Assembly: GCF_003473485.1 (NCBI RefSeq)
Contig: NC_053048.1
Coordinates: 48,605,755 to 48,669,754 of the forward strand
Direction: 5' to 3'
Origin: Medicago truncatula
Taxonomy: Eukaryota > Streptophyta > Magnoliopsida > Fabales > Fabaceae
Length of the DNA stretch: 64,000 nucleotides
The notes beneath the pieces are model-generated. The model was given only the letters and a program-made list of their open reading frames with translations. It was not told where the DNA came from and did not search any database. Below, one piece after another: positions 37,210 through 47,639 of the stretch. Position 1 is the first letter of the stretch. Each line of letters starts with the position of its first letter. A program made the position numbers and the translations under genes.

Positions 37210-39205
37210 ACATAGGCAAGTTTCAATTTTCATTAAATTGAAAATAATTATTAATATCGAAGGTAATAAACTAATCTTGAGAAAACTTTTTATTTTGTGA
37301 AACATGTGTAATATTTGAGTATGAAATTGTATATTTTCAAAACACATATTTATTTGCATTCAAAATTGATAGGATACAACATTCTACAAATGAAATGAAC
37401 TCTTACAATGAAATTTTTAAAAGCACCGGTGATGGCATTGAAAAGCTTCCCGGAAATCATGTTTTCTCAATGTCCCATCTCCATTGGCAGTCAATATTTC
37501 TTGCGGACTTTCTTTTAGAACCTGCAAAAAAGAACACATAAGATGCATGATAATGAGATATTTTCAATCAAGATGAATTTACTACAATGCGTAAATCAAC
37601 CTCCAAGTCTTGACGCGATTCAAGTGGGCATCCATACAATATTAATCGTACATTATTATGATTTACATCGAAGAGCTGAACCTATCAAAAACAAAAACAT
37701 ATAAAACTTAAGTCTAATTAAGAATTACAATGGTAAATTAAATCTTAAATAGATTGTATTGTTACTATCTTATTTACTTCACCAGAGAATACTTTGTTAG
37801 GTGTGTTTGCAAAAAAAAAAATCCGATTAAACCCCTTTATTTTGAAAAGTTATGCAACTAAATTCTATCCGAATAACATCAAATCCTTAACAACCAAGTC
37901 AATACATGTATTATGGTAACCACAAGAAAAGCAAAAAAGGGCAAATCTCATCACGCACTCTGGCCATTAGGAAGGAAGCGTCATTGTTCTATGTAAGAGC
38001 ACTATTATAGAGCTCACCATGTATAAACCATAAGTATTAGTTAGCAATATAACAAAAATTAAATCAATATATTGGTTCTTTATAATTAGAAGAAGGGAAT
38101 GGAGATTCAAAAATAAACTCAGAAACAACTGATCTTATGTTTTTCTTTTTGAAAATAGCGTGAAAAAGGTAAGGGTCCTCCTTTAATTATGTCAACCTCA
38201 TTTACTGTCTCCTCAAATAATCAACAATAATTGTTTAATTATCTTAATTTAATGTATGGTCTGATTGTAGATGTATTTTTTTAAGTTCTTATATCTACAA
38301 AGCATTCACACAAACACAACTCAACACTAATAATTATTTGGAAAAAAAAATGATATAATAGAATATTATTACATGTGTCAGTGTGGATAATAACATATGG
38401 GATGTCAAACACGTTTTCGATTAAAAATGTCGTTTTTACATAATTCCTACAATAGTAGATTAAAAATGTTACGATTGAACTCCATTAACGAGGGGTTGAA
38501 ATATTGTAGAACATGATTCCAAAGAACAATTTTTGGCATGGACACAAATCAACAACAAGTAAATTAAACTAAGGTGTTGCACCTGTTAAATCAACTTATG
38601 TGGAGAAAAAAAAATACATGCATCAAAACAAAGAATGTGTTCAGTTTCATGCTTTAATTTAATTTATAGTAAATGAGTGGCCTCTAATGTATATGTCACA
38701 TCAAGCCTTCCAATCAAATATGCATTCAACTTTTTGTCAACCTAACAAACAAAATTAAGAACAAAATCAAACATCTATAAAAAATAATCAACAACACATC
38801 CATTAAAAATAAATTTACAATGTACTAAAAGGTTTACATCGGTTTGAATTTCTCATGACTCAAGAATCTTGAGTAAATTTGAAACCATTGCTTGCAAGAA
38901 AACACAAAAAAGAAAATTAAATAGAGAAAGAATAAGAAACTTTGATCAACAAAAAAAGAATGCAAATAAATAAAGATTCTCTAGGTGTAGAACATAACAT
39001 AACACACATTATTATTTATTAATTATACCATTTTTATTCCACTCTCTCTATTGTTATATTTGGTTTTGTTAGTAATACGTATGTTTTCCTTAAAGAGGTA
39101 ATTTAAACTTTTAATTGATGCTATTAATTAGTTAAAAATAAACTTAAATATAAAAAATTTAAAATTAATCAAATATCAAATAAAACCACCAATATTATTT
39201 TAATA
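37210..39205. repeat. segmental duplication, copy 2
   Basis: The counterpart of 33355-37045, about 2.0 kb. It lacks the MULE-like insertion, showing the empty site AACAAAAATTAAATCAATAT at about 38051. It also lacks the segment equivalent to 36490-36840. Its right edge coincides within a few bases with the LINE tail at 39210. Confidence 0.8.
37430..37685 (-). pseudogene. WD40-repeat (DCAF/WDTC1-ASG2-like) gene remnant, copy 2
   Basis: The exon-like block near 37681-37600 reads VQLFDVNHNNVRLILYGCPL, then ESRQDLE. After an intron with a TTTTTTGCAG acceptor, 37522-37430 reads VLKESPQEILTANGDGTLRK, then HDFREAFQC. This copy keeps one open frame across both blocks, unlike copy 1. The rest of a WD40 propeller is not recognisable nearby, so it is most likely a decayed fragment. 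A divergent functional gene with exons I could not see remains possible. Confidence 0.55.
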
Positions 39206-39209
39206 TACC

Positions 39210-39411
39210 CTGTGGTGGCTGAAAGCTAGTAATGTGGTCTTTACATTTGGTACTCATAATTGGTGGTCGAGCCCGCTTGTATGTATGGGCATCGATTGAC
39301 CTTGTTGTAATCTTACTGATTGTTGTTGTTTTTTGTGATTGTTTTGACACGCCTTGTACTATAACAATTACGATGTTATTAGTAATATAATTCATTTTAG
39401 TTTCTTTAAAA
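39210..39411 (+). mobile_element. 5'-truncated LINE 3' end
   Basis: About 200 bp ending GTAATATAATTCATTTTAGT, then a short A tail. The sequence is TG/GT-rich, like legume L1 3' ends (TTGTTGTAATC, TTGTACTATAAC). The flanking AATATACC is present at 39202-39209 and again immediately after the A tail at 39412-39419. The antisense 76-codon frame across it is not a gene. Confidence 0.75.
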
Positions 39412-39664
39412 AATATACCTCCCACCCACGAGGACTTGAATAAGGATTTGTAGGAATTATATCAAACGAGATAAAAAAAAAAGGTGCCGATAAGGTTCCT
39501 CGTCTAATGACAATTGTTGTGCTCTCCTTAAATCAAATTGATTAAATATGGAAATCAATGAAAAACACAGACTTTAAAAAACAATTTATTGTTACAGATT
39601 TCCCATATATATGTCGAACGATTTTTTTTACGATATATATTCAATAGTGTTGGTTGAATATATA

Positions 39665-39801
39665 CTCCCTCCGTATAAGCAAAATTGACTTTTTAGGTTC
39701 ATTCATTTAATGATGTATGTGGTTCATATTATAGACCACATACATCATTAAATGAATGAACCTAAAAATTCAATTTTGTTTATATTAAAATACGGAAGGA
39801 G
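39665..39801. mobile_element. Stowaway-type MITE, near-perfect foldback
   Basis: Begins CTCCCTCCGTATAAGC and ends TACGGAAGGAG, bounded by TA. The centre is a long palindrome (TTCATTCATTTAATGATGTA and its complement), so the whole element can form one hairpin of about 60 bp per arm. It carries no coding sequence. Confidence 0.9.
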
Positions 39802-39839
39802 TAATATATAATATCACTAAATTTTGCATGTATTTTCAC

Positions 39840-40222
39840 ACAAAAAAAAAATACAATCTCATAAAAAAAAAGTGTTTAGTATTTACAAAGTATAAAAATT
39901 CAAATTAAATATTGACAAAAAACGGAAACTAAGTTTAAAATAAAAATTAATTTAATAATAATATATAAAAGATATATTAAATTAAAAAAGAGTTTAATGA
40001 TGGTGAATGTTTTGATTGGCTGTGTGTGCAAAGTTATTTTAGACTGTTGATCCATCACCATTAAACTCTTAAAAAAGTAAATTTATTACATTTTATACAT
40101 TTTAAATATTACTTTTTAACATTAATATAAAATGTTTAAAATGTAATAAAATCTTAAATTTATAACAGTTTTTTAGCAACTATAAGTCACCGGCTATAAG
40201 TTATCAATTATTTTATCTAATA
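39840..40222. other. intergenic, no gene
   Basis: A short inverted pair flanks about 40 bp: AAGAGTTTAATGATGGTGAA at 39988 and a complement-like CACCATTAAACTCTT at 40058. It may be a small MITE. Nothing else is recognised. Confidence 0.35.
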
Positions 40223-40238
40223 ATATTAATAAGGTTGA

Positions 40239-40381
40239 ATCTCCGTGAGCTTAGCTCAGTTAGTAGGGATATTGCATATCATATGTAGGAATCGGGATCC
40301 GAACACCGGACAATCCACTTCTCTATAATTAAATTGTGTGAGCTCTAGCCACTATGTTGCTTGACCAAAAAAATATATATA
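40239..40381 (+). mobile_element. tRNA-derived SINE with 15-16-bp target duplication
   Basis: Starts ATCTCCGTGAGCTTAGCTCA (A-box region TTAGCTCAGTTAGTAGGG), has the B-box-like GGGATCCGAACACCGG, and ends GCCACTATGTTGCTTGACCA followed by A's. The flanking ATATTAATAAGGTTGA is at 40223-40238 and again at 40381-40396. It is the same family as the SINE at 6462-6582. Confidence 0.9.
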
Positions 40382-40399
40382 TATTAATAAGGTTGATAA

Positions 40400-42990
40400 C
40401 TTGAACGACATCTAGGAAGCCACACACATGCCAAATTGGATTGGCCAATTTAAGTATAAGTTTTATAACTAATAATATTTTTCCCCTCAAACCCCTCAAA
40501 ATAAAAATATTTTTCCCCTAAAAAAAACTAATACTTAATATCTTTCAAAAAAATCGCTAGTGATCCTATGCAGCGTCAATAAAAAAAATTCCTTTAAAAA
40601 ATATATTTATAAAGAATAAGAAAAGGAACGAGATTCTAACCGTTACACTACTTAAAAAAAAAATTAGAGTTAGAAGAACCAACTCAAACTAGTGGAATGT
40701 AATTTAAATGTAAAGTTAGGGGGATTGTTTTTTTTTTTTTTTGAAAGAGGGGGGATTGTTTTTGTTGTCATGTTATATTATTGCTACAGAGTTTTTATCG
40801 TGATTAATGTTCCATCAGAGAATCTCAATCAGACGAGTTCTCCTTTTCAATTGAATTTCTTCATACATTTAGTAAGGATCAAAAGCCCTCATCACTTGCT
40901 TACGTGTCTAAATCACTTGATCAAATTTATTGTTGGTTAAAGTTAGGAATATTATTTCTATTTCTATAAAATTTCTAAAAAATAAATTGTGAGATTTAGT
41001 CCTACCAAATAAAACCATATGTGATAAGATAAGATACCAACGGAAACTTGGCGCAAGCATTCTCTTATAAAATTCGAAACATCTCATTTGAGTTGTGAAC
41101 AACATGCAGTTGACTCATCTAGTATTCAAGCAGGAGATAATCTCTATCATTTTCAAATGCAATTCTAAAAACGACAAAGTGAATGAGTTCATAATACAGT
41201 TGACATATTTTAATGGATTTGGCTTATGTGTTTTCCGCCGTATATTCCACTAGACATTGCATTTTTTATTAGCTAAGCTTGTATTCGGAGGCTTGCTTCC
41301 TCTCGCGAAATATAGCAATGCTCTTCTAGAAATTGCTTCAGTGACTTCTAAGTTATTCAACCTATCAAAATGTATCTTTCGATTGGGTTATTTTTGCTTA
41401 TGGAACCTATGGGAAAAAGCTATCTTCGAATAGATGTTTTCACTAAATTCTAAGCAATATATGGGGCCTATGAAAAAACATATTTGTAATTTTAATTAAT
41501 AATCAAAATAGCACTCAAGAGCTCAGCTTAGAAGGCGTTTTGTACTCCAAGATGGGCAACATTTGCATTATGCGTAATCAGTGCTGCTATTACCAACACA
41601 ATAAGCTTTTTTGTGAAGCCATAATTAACTGCCTCTCCCATTGTGAAGAAGCAGTGGAACTTGAAAGAATTATGCAACGCATTATAGGAGTTAAATCACA
41701 TAGCTTTTGACTTATCCCACTCTTCTTCTAAAGTAAGATATTTTTTTCTTTAAAAAGTTTTAATTTCCACACGTAATCAAGTTTTCCACCATAAAATTAA
41801 ATCATATAGTATATAGTGTCAAAGTAACTCGTTAACCATAATATGAATTGAAATAATCAAGTATTTGCAAGTCATTAGCAAAATCATTTTTGGCCGATTG
41901 TCAATAACATGGTATCAAAATAATTCAATAACCACTAATGATTTGAATTAACCAAGTGTGTGCAAGTCATTAAGCATATCCTTTGTAATGAACTGAATTA
42001 AGTAAGTATTTGCACGTTATTAACCATATATTTTTACAGATTATAAAAAAATAATATCAATTTTGTCATAAAATAACAATGACTCAAGAACACAAAATAA
42101 ACTAAATCAACCAAGTATTTAAACGTTGTTAACTATATATATGTGGCATACATGAACAATATGATACAATGTCAACAATAAAGTGTCGCTAATTCGAGTC
42201 AATAGTCCTCCAATAGAGGGGAACATGTGGGGAAAAAAGTTAGCAAGTGGTGTATATTCATGATTTATTGGTTTGATTTTTTTTTTTTGGAGAATCTAGT
42301 ATATATATGCAGATGATAAGTGATGGGTGATTGATAAGTATCCATGACTTTAGATTAAGTAAAAAAAAAAAATCAACCTTTGGAGGACTTTTCTGTAAAA
42401 AATCGCACATAATCCTTCATGGATTAGACTAATCATAACCATGGTGGTGCTTTCCTACTATAAGAAAATGAAATTTCCATTTTAAAACTTTGAGTGAAAA
42501 CACTTTCCTTAGTTGCAAAAGGAAGACCACTTTGGAGGACAATACAAACCATTCCAAATATTCTAATACTTGCATATACTTTTGAATATTATAGTTCATA
42601 TTATCTAAAGAAGATGGCATATGATTCTAATGTTTCTTTGTCATCGAATCAAAACCAGTTTTGGAATCACTTTACTTCCTTTCTCAGTGGGCTGCACATT
42701 ATCGTTCAAAGACTCCATTTGCACATTGTTACATATATCAATACAACCAAGTTTTCAGCATAAATAACCAAGAGAAATGATATTTTCAAACACAAGTTTG
42801 ACAACAAAAATCAACAATAATTTGAATGGTTAACGCCATTTAAATATATGATTATTTAATAAATATAACAATGTATCACAACTCGTTCATAGTTAATTGA
42901 ACATATTTAATTACAATTTTAAACGTCATTAACCAAGATTTTCAGATATTGAAATATACCGATATCCATTATAACCATCCAAAATATGTT
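40400..42990. other. intergenic region, no gene recognised
   Basis: Short frames (for example 42494-42763) have no family resemblance that I can name. From about 41760 to 42130, several variants of AAGTATTTGCA.GTTATTAACCATA suggest an old, degenerate tandem array. Confidence 0.35.
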
Positions 42991-43013
42991 TAAATATACA
43001 TGATTTTTAGGTT

Positions 43014-43608
43014 CCGGGATGTTTGTTTTATGAATGGGAATGGAGTCCCCGGGACTGTTTATTGAGATAATAGCTGTCAGTTATCGGTTCCAGCTTTTGT
43101 TGGCCTTGCTGGCTGTACAGCGGTGAGGCTCGGAGGTTCAGGGGGTTGGTGCTGTTGCGAGGTCTGGTTTGGTGCGGTGTCTGTCTTTGGCAGTTGTGTT
43201 GCCGCGTGCTTGGTCTGCTGTGTTGCTGTCATAGTGGCAGCTGCTGCTGGTTCTTGACAGCGCAGGGAGGTTTGGGCGCTGCTTTGCAGCCGAAGCTGTT
43301 GTTTTATGCAGGTTTCAGCAGCTGCTGGTGCTGCTGTTCGGCTCTCTGATAGCAGCAGGTGTTTTTGGTTGGTTTATGTTGGTTTCGGATGTCTTTGGTG
43401 TTGATGCAAGGGTATGCATGTGGTTTGTCATATGTTTATGCCTGCGTCAATTCTCTTTTGTTTAGGGTTGGTTTTTAAGGGGTTTTTGTTCGAGCCGGTG
43501 TTTGTGCGGCAACCGACTTCCCCTTGTATGTTTTTTTTCTCCACCCAAACTTATTAGTGCTCCTTGCACGGGCTAGTTGGTTGATAATATTTTGTCAATA
43601 AAAAAAAA
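43014..43608 (+). mobile_element. 5'-truncated LINE with 16-bp target duplication
   Basis: The GT-rich, relatively GC-high block (CTGCTGCTGG, GGCAACCGACTTCCCC) ends TGATAATATTTTGTCAATAA followed by an A tail, the 3' end form of legume L1 elements. The 16-bp ACATGATTTTTAGGTT is found at 42998-43013 and again at 43609-43624. No reverse transcriptase remains. The GC-rich composition against AT-rich flanks gives a false impression of coding sequence. Confidence 0.88.
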
Positions 43609-43742
43609 ACATGATTTTTAGGTTTTCAAAAATACATTAGCACAATTTATGTCAAATATACAAAAGAAAATTTTGGTCAATGACATTCAAAATTATAGTT
43701 ATTTGTGTTGTGTGGATGACTAATTTGCAACAATTTATTTTT

Positions 43743-43850
43743 TAGCCGAGTAGCCTAGTGACCAGACTCCTACACTATAAGTGGGGAGAAGTGGGGAGAA
43801 GTGGGGAATTTGTTGTTCAAACCCCCCAACCCCTACATATCAATATATAT
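43743..43850 (+). mobile_element. probable SINE fragment
   Basis: Box-A-like GAGTAGCCTAGTGACCAGAC and box-B-like TTGTTCAAACCCC, about 60 bp apart. A threefold GTGGGGAGAA micro-repeat between them lengthens the body. No clear A tail or target duplication is seen. Confidence 0.5.
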
Positions 43851-44126
43851 GTTCATGGAGTTACCAACCGAATTGCACTTACAAGACTGTGACAACTTGT
43901 TATATTCATTTTTTATTTTTTTTGAGAAACTAAACGAACATGAAACCTTGAGGAGGAGCACACTCCAAGGTCTCAAGCTAACAATAGTTATCTACTAAAC
44001 TTAATAAGATAAGTATTCTAGCTGAATTTTTTCTGTCATAAATAACACAGCTTAATAATTAAATATTAGGCTCGCTATTACACAATACACTTGTTATTAT
44101 CAAACAGAAACCACTTTATGTATACT

Positions 44127-46022
44127 TCACTCTTGATCTTCAATCCTAATTATGCATAGGAGGCGTTCCACAATATCCCTCATACTAGGCCTTTCAACTT
44201 TCTTCTCCCTAAGACAATCATGTGCAAGCTCCCAAAAGAGTTCTATGCTTGTGATCAATTTACTACTTAAGGGTTCCACAGATAGAAGAAGCCTTTGATC
44301 AACCACTTGCATGATTGCACCATTGCTTGCATATTGACTCACATGAATTACTAAGTTGACATCATCTTCATCACGAGAAAAGTCTATTGCTTTCTGTGAA
44401 GTCAAGAGCTCTAGTAACACAACTCCATAGCTATAAACATCACTTTTATCGGTTAATTGGTAGTTGCGGTAGTATTCAGGATCCAAGTATCCTAGTGTTC
44501 CCTGAGCACAGGTAGACACATGACTAAGTCCCGGGTTAGCCAATCTAGAGAGTCCAAAATCCGAAACTTTTGCGTCGAATTCATTGTCCAACAGTATATT
44601 TGTTGACTTAACATCTCTATGGTAAATAGGGGTGTGTGCAGAAGAATGCAAGTAAGCCAATGCTTCAGCTGTTTGAAAAGCAATCTTAAGCCTTTTTTTC
44701 CAGTCAAGAAAATTTGGATATCTACCATGAATATGGTCATAGAGGGTCCCATTTGAGATATACTCATAGATCATCAAAGGCTGCTCAGATTCCACACAGC
44801 AACCTAAGAGTCTTACTAGGTTCTTGTGATTAACTTGAGAAAGTATTGAAACCTCATTAAGCACTTGTTGTGTGCTTTTAAGGTTACCAACTCTAGCTTT
44901 CTTGACAGCTACAATAGTTCCATCTTGTAGTTCACCTTTGTAAACTTCCCCAAAGCCACCACTTCCTAGGATCCTGTCTTGTGAAAAACAGTTTGTTGCT
45001 TTCTTCAACTCTTTCAGTTGAAACATTTTGTAAGGTTTCTCCCCTCCAGTGCTTGATTTCAGCACAATTTCTCTTTCCTTGGCCTGCTTCTCCCTGTAGT
45101 TAGAGTGTTTGAAGGACTTTGTGATGATCACAAGAATCACAGCCAATGAAAAAAAAGCAATAACCACTATTGAAACAACCAAGCTGGTTTTCCATTTGGA
45201 TTCTCTCTTGTACCTTACACAGGTTGCTGCAAAAGGGTCCCAATGGAATCCTCTCTTACAAAGACAACGAAAGAGTGTGTCTCTATCAGAAGGGGAACAC
45301 TTAGAGTCTCTAGAACAATCACTCTGTGTTCTGCAGACAGGTTCAGGTGGAAGAGACCATTGAATCTCTAGGCCTTCCTCCCATTGATTAGGAGGTTTGT
45401 CTTGGTCCAAATGAAGGATGCTTCTGAATGCTTTGCAACCGGAACTGTGAAGGCGAATCTTGTAAGCTGAAGGCATACCACCAGCAACAAAGGTGCAACA
45501 AGGGTGAAGACCACTTGCACACTCAAGTGCTCGATTTGTGTCAACTTGACCTGAATTTTCCAAGTAACGGTGACAAATACTAGAGGAAGAGCAGTTAAGA
45601 GGAGAAACCAAGAGACGAGGGGAACAGTTGAAAATGAACACTGTGTTGGATGAAGTTATGTTGAAAGGAAGTGACTGATTTAACCAAATACCATTGCTTA
45701 CCGGCATGTCTTGTGTGACACATGAACCGGGTAACCAAGGTGGTGGCTGCAACACCATACGCTGGATCGAAGACATGACTCTTAGTACAACATAGGAACT
45801 GCCATTGAGAGTGTCAAAGTAAAGCTTTTGAGAATGAGGATCACAACGAAGTCTATAGAATGGATCGCCACAGTTTGGTTCTGTGCTCAAAGGATATGGA
45901 ACTTTCATAGAACCACAGTTTGGACAAGTCTTTTGTGAACAAGTATAGTGACAGAGGAAAAGGCAAAGAAAAAAGGCATAGCTAAAATGAAAACAATGTC
46001 TCCTAGTTGATTCAATAATCAT
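44127..46022 (-). CDS. wall-associated receptor kinase-like protein (WAKL15/20 type)
   Basis: A single exon of 631 residues, the usual length for this subgroup. A signal peptide spans about 1-29. The extracellular GUB_WAK-type domain begins CPNCGSMKVPYPLS and is Cys-rich (CGDPFYRLRC, CCTFVAGGM). A second Cys cluster lies at about 230-268, and one membrane helix at about 280-300 (LVVSIVVIAFFSLAVILVII). The kinase domain spans about 347-620: glycine loop GSGGFGEVYKG at 353-363, catalytic Lys374 in VAVKK, HRDVKSTNILLD with Asp470, DFG at 488-490, GTLGYLDPEYY at 508-518. All catalytic residues are present, so an active Ser/Thr kinase is expected. It would sit in the plasma membrane; WAK-like proteins sense pectin or cell-wall status by family analogy. 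The ligand is unknown. Confidence 0.93.
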   Translation of the reverse strand: MIIESTRRHCFHFSYAFFLCLFLCHYTCSQKTCPNCGSMKVPYPLSTEPNCGDPFYRLRCDPHSQKLYFDTLNGSSYVVLRVMSSIQRMVLQPPPWLPGSCVTQDMPVSNGIWLNQSLPFNITSSNTVFIFNCSPRLLVSPLNCSSSSICHRYLENSGQVDTNRALECASGLHPCCTFVAGGMPSAYKIRLHSSGCKAFRSILHLDQDKPPNQWEEGLEIQWSLPPEPVCRTQSDCSRDSKCSPSDRDTLFRCLCKRGFHWDPFAATCVRYKRESKWKTSLVVSIVVIAFFSLAVILVIITKSFKHSNYREKQAKEREIVLKSSTGGEKPYKMFQLKELKKATNCFSQDRILGSGGFGEVYKGELQDGTIVAVKKARVGNLKSTQQVLNEVSILSQVNHKNLVRLLGCCVESEQPLMIYEYISNGTLYDHIHGRYPNFLDWKKRLKIAFQTAEALAYLHSSAHTPIYHRDVKSTNILLDNEFDAKVSDFGLSRLANPGLSHVSTCAQGTLGYLDPEYYRNYQLTDKSDVYSYGVVLLELLTSQKAIDFSRDEDDVNLVIHVSQYASNGAIMQVVDQRLLLSVEPLSSKLITSIELFWELAHDCLREKKVERPSMRDIVERLLCIIRIEDQE

Positions 46023-47222
46023 TTTGCATGGATAATTAAGAGAAGAAAACTGTTATGCATTGATATGAATGCAATCAAAGAAATAAAAAGGCTATGCATA
46101 GCTACTGAAATGGAATAAAGTGGCTCCAAGAATCTACAATATGGAATACCATAAAAATATAAAGATCTATGGGACCAATTGATACTAGATGTATATGTTC
46201 CTATAAATGGCTTTTATAAATATACGCTCTTTTGTAAGATGCAAAGAGAAACGACTTTGGAACTTGCTAAACTTTGCAGAGTTTTTCTTCCTTTCATTTA
46301 AGTCAAGTAGCACATATATATAAAGAGCATATCATAGTGGATAAATTACTTATTAAAATATACAAAATGCTTGAAAACTAGACCATTGTAATTGTTGCAC
46401 TATCGGTAATTGAATAGCCAATCCCAACGTTCGCCTATGTTTGTTATGACTACTTGACACATGATTCATGTGTCAAGTACGTTAGAGTTACACTGTTAAT
46501 ATCTGTTAGTGAATTCAGGGTTCAAACAACTGATAGAATGTTTAAAATGCATCATCAACTAGAACAACAACAACCAAGTCTTATCGCAGTAGTACTAAGT
46601 GGGGCCTACTACACAGAGAATGTTTAAAACACATGTTAAGATAATTTCCTTATCCATCACTATTACTACTATATGTCTGTTGCTTGATCAGATGGCTATT
46701 AACAAAACATGCACTTTCTTAAGAAACTGTTATTACATTCCATTTGATAGTTGACATATATAACAGTAGTATTTAGATATTCAAAGGTTCTAGAAAAGGT
46801 CCCCACAAGTTCAGCTGCACATGTTTAATATTGAATGGAGTGTCTATAGTAGATTAGATATTTCCTAATCAAGAATATGATTTGACACTATTTAAAGGTT
46901 GGAAGAAAAAAAACTCCACATACACAAACATCTAGTTAGTCAAGATTTTGAATGGCATAAACTTTGTAACATAAGACAAAGGAAAACCTGGTCCTAGAAT
47001 AGAATTAGAATCTGTTTTCAACTCACTTTTCCATGCTTAGAATCTAATCCTTTAAGGATTGTTTTCCACTTCTAGCTCAGATTGACTTACCTGCATCAAA
47101 TCCATGGTGCTGCAATATTTTTTTTTAAAAATTAAAATTCTAGTTAATATTAAAACACAGTGAAATAATCTGATACATTCAGAATTCATAGTAGCTAATC
47201 AGTTATTGAAATAAAAAATGGC
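46023..47222. other. intergenic region between the WAKL gene and the U6 gene
   Basis: Presumed promoter region of the kinase gene on the minus strand. No further gene or classifiable transposon was recognised. Confidence 0.4.
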
Positions 47223-47225
47223 AAA

Positions 47226-47275
47226 AAAATTTGGACCATTTCTCGATTTGTGCGTGTCATCCTTGCGCAGGGGCC

Positions 47276-47307
<32 letters not shown>

Positions 47308-47327
47308 TCGGATGTCCCCGAAGGGAC
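47226..47327 (-). ncRNA. U6: U6 spliceosomal snRNA
   Basis: Read on the minus strand, the RNA starts GTCCCTTCGGGGACATCCGA at 47327. It contains the universally conserved ACAGAGAAGATTAGCATGGC and the internal stem-loop region CCTGCGCAAGGATGACACGC, and ends GGTCCAAATTT followed by a T run that serves as Pol III terminator. The length of about 102 nt is standard for plant U6. The 5' stem-loop is complete and the ACAGAGA and AGC motifs are intact. With USE and TATA correctly placed upstream, this looks like a functional gene rather than a retro-copy. Confidence 0.97.
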
Positions 47328-47349
47328 AAGTCATAGTGCTCTGTGACGA

Positions 47350-47357
47350 TATATAAA
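47350..47357 (-). promoter_or_regulatory. TATA box of the U6 gene
   Basis: TTTATATA on the minus strand, about 22-30 bp upstream of the U6 start, the standard position in plant U6 promoters. Confidence 0.9.
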
Positions 47358-47381
47358 CACTGAAGATGCATAACATTTAAG

Positions 47382-47392
47382 CGATGTGGGAC
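47382..47392 (-). promoter_or_regulatory. USE of the U6 gene
   Basis: GTCCCACATCG on the minus strand, matching the plant snRNA upstream sequence element. There are 24 bp between it and the TATA box, the spacing that specifies Pol III use in dicot snRNA genes. Confidence 0.92.
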
Positions 47393-47417
47393 TCCAGTAA
47401 TTGGTATACGCGCTAGA

Positions 47418-47610
47418 ATTCTTTCTCAGTCTCGCCGATGCTTCTTCTGGATGACTATATTGCCTCATCATATCCTGCCTTAACCATGCATTGCTCCACC
47501 GCAAGTATATCACTTATTTAACTTCATCTGCTCGTTCCATCTTTAGCTTCTCCAATTCATTCACAATCTGTTTTTACCCTTCCCTAGTTACACTATCTTT
47601 AGCCTCGATC
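47418..47610 (-). pseudogene. CHUP1-like coiled-coil/actin-binding protein exon fragment
   Basis: After a TTTGCAG acceptor at about 47611, one frame reads IEAKDSVTREG, stop, KQIVNELEKLKMERADEVK, stop, VIYLRWSNAWLRQDMMRQYS, then HPEEASARLRKN. The order NELEKLKxERADEV..xxYLRWxNAxLR is characteristic of CHUP1-like proteins, which have been linked to chloroplast positioning on actin. Two in-frame stops and replacement of the usual NACLR Cys by Trp show decay. The homology stops where the U6 promoter begins. No other exon of the gene was seen. Confidence 0.7.
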
Positions 47611-47639
47611 TGCAAATGGCAAACATTGTAAAATTAGAT

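Noticed and set aside
43146-43349. 67-codon Cys-rich frame that looks like a small secreted peptide
   Set aside because: It lies wholly within a 5'-truncated LINE bounded by a 16-bp target duplication. The composition reflects the GT-rich LINE end.
44492-44767. 91-codon alternate frame inside the receptor kinase gene
   Set aside because: It overlaps the kinase domain in a different frame and has no family resemblance.
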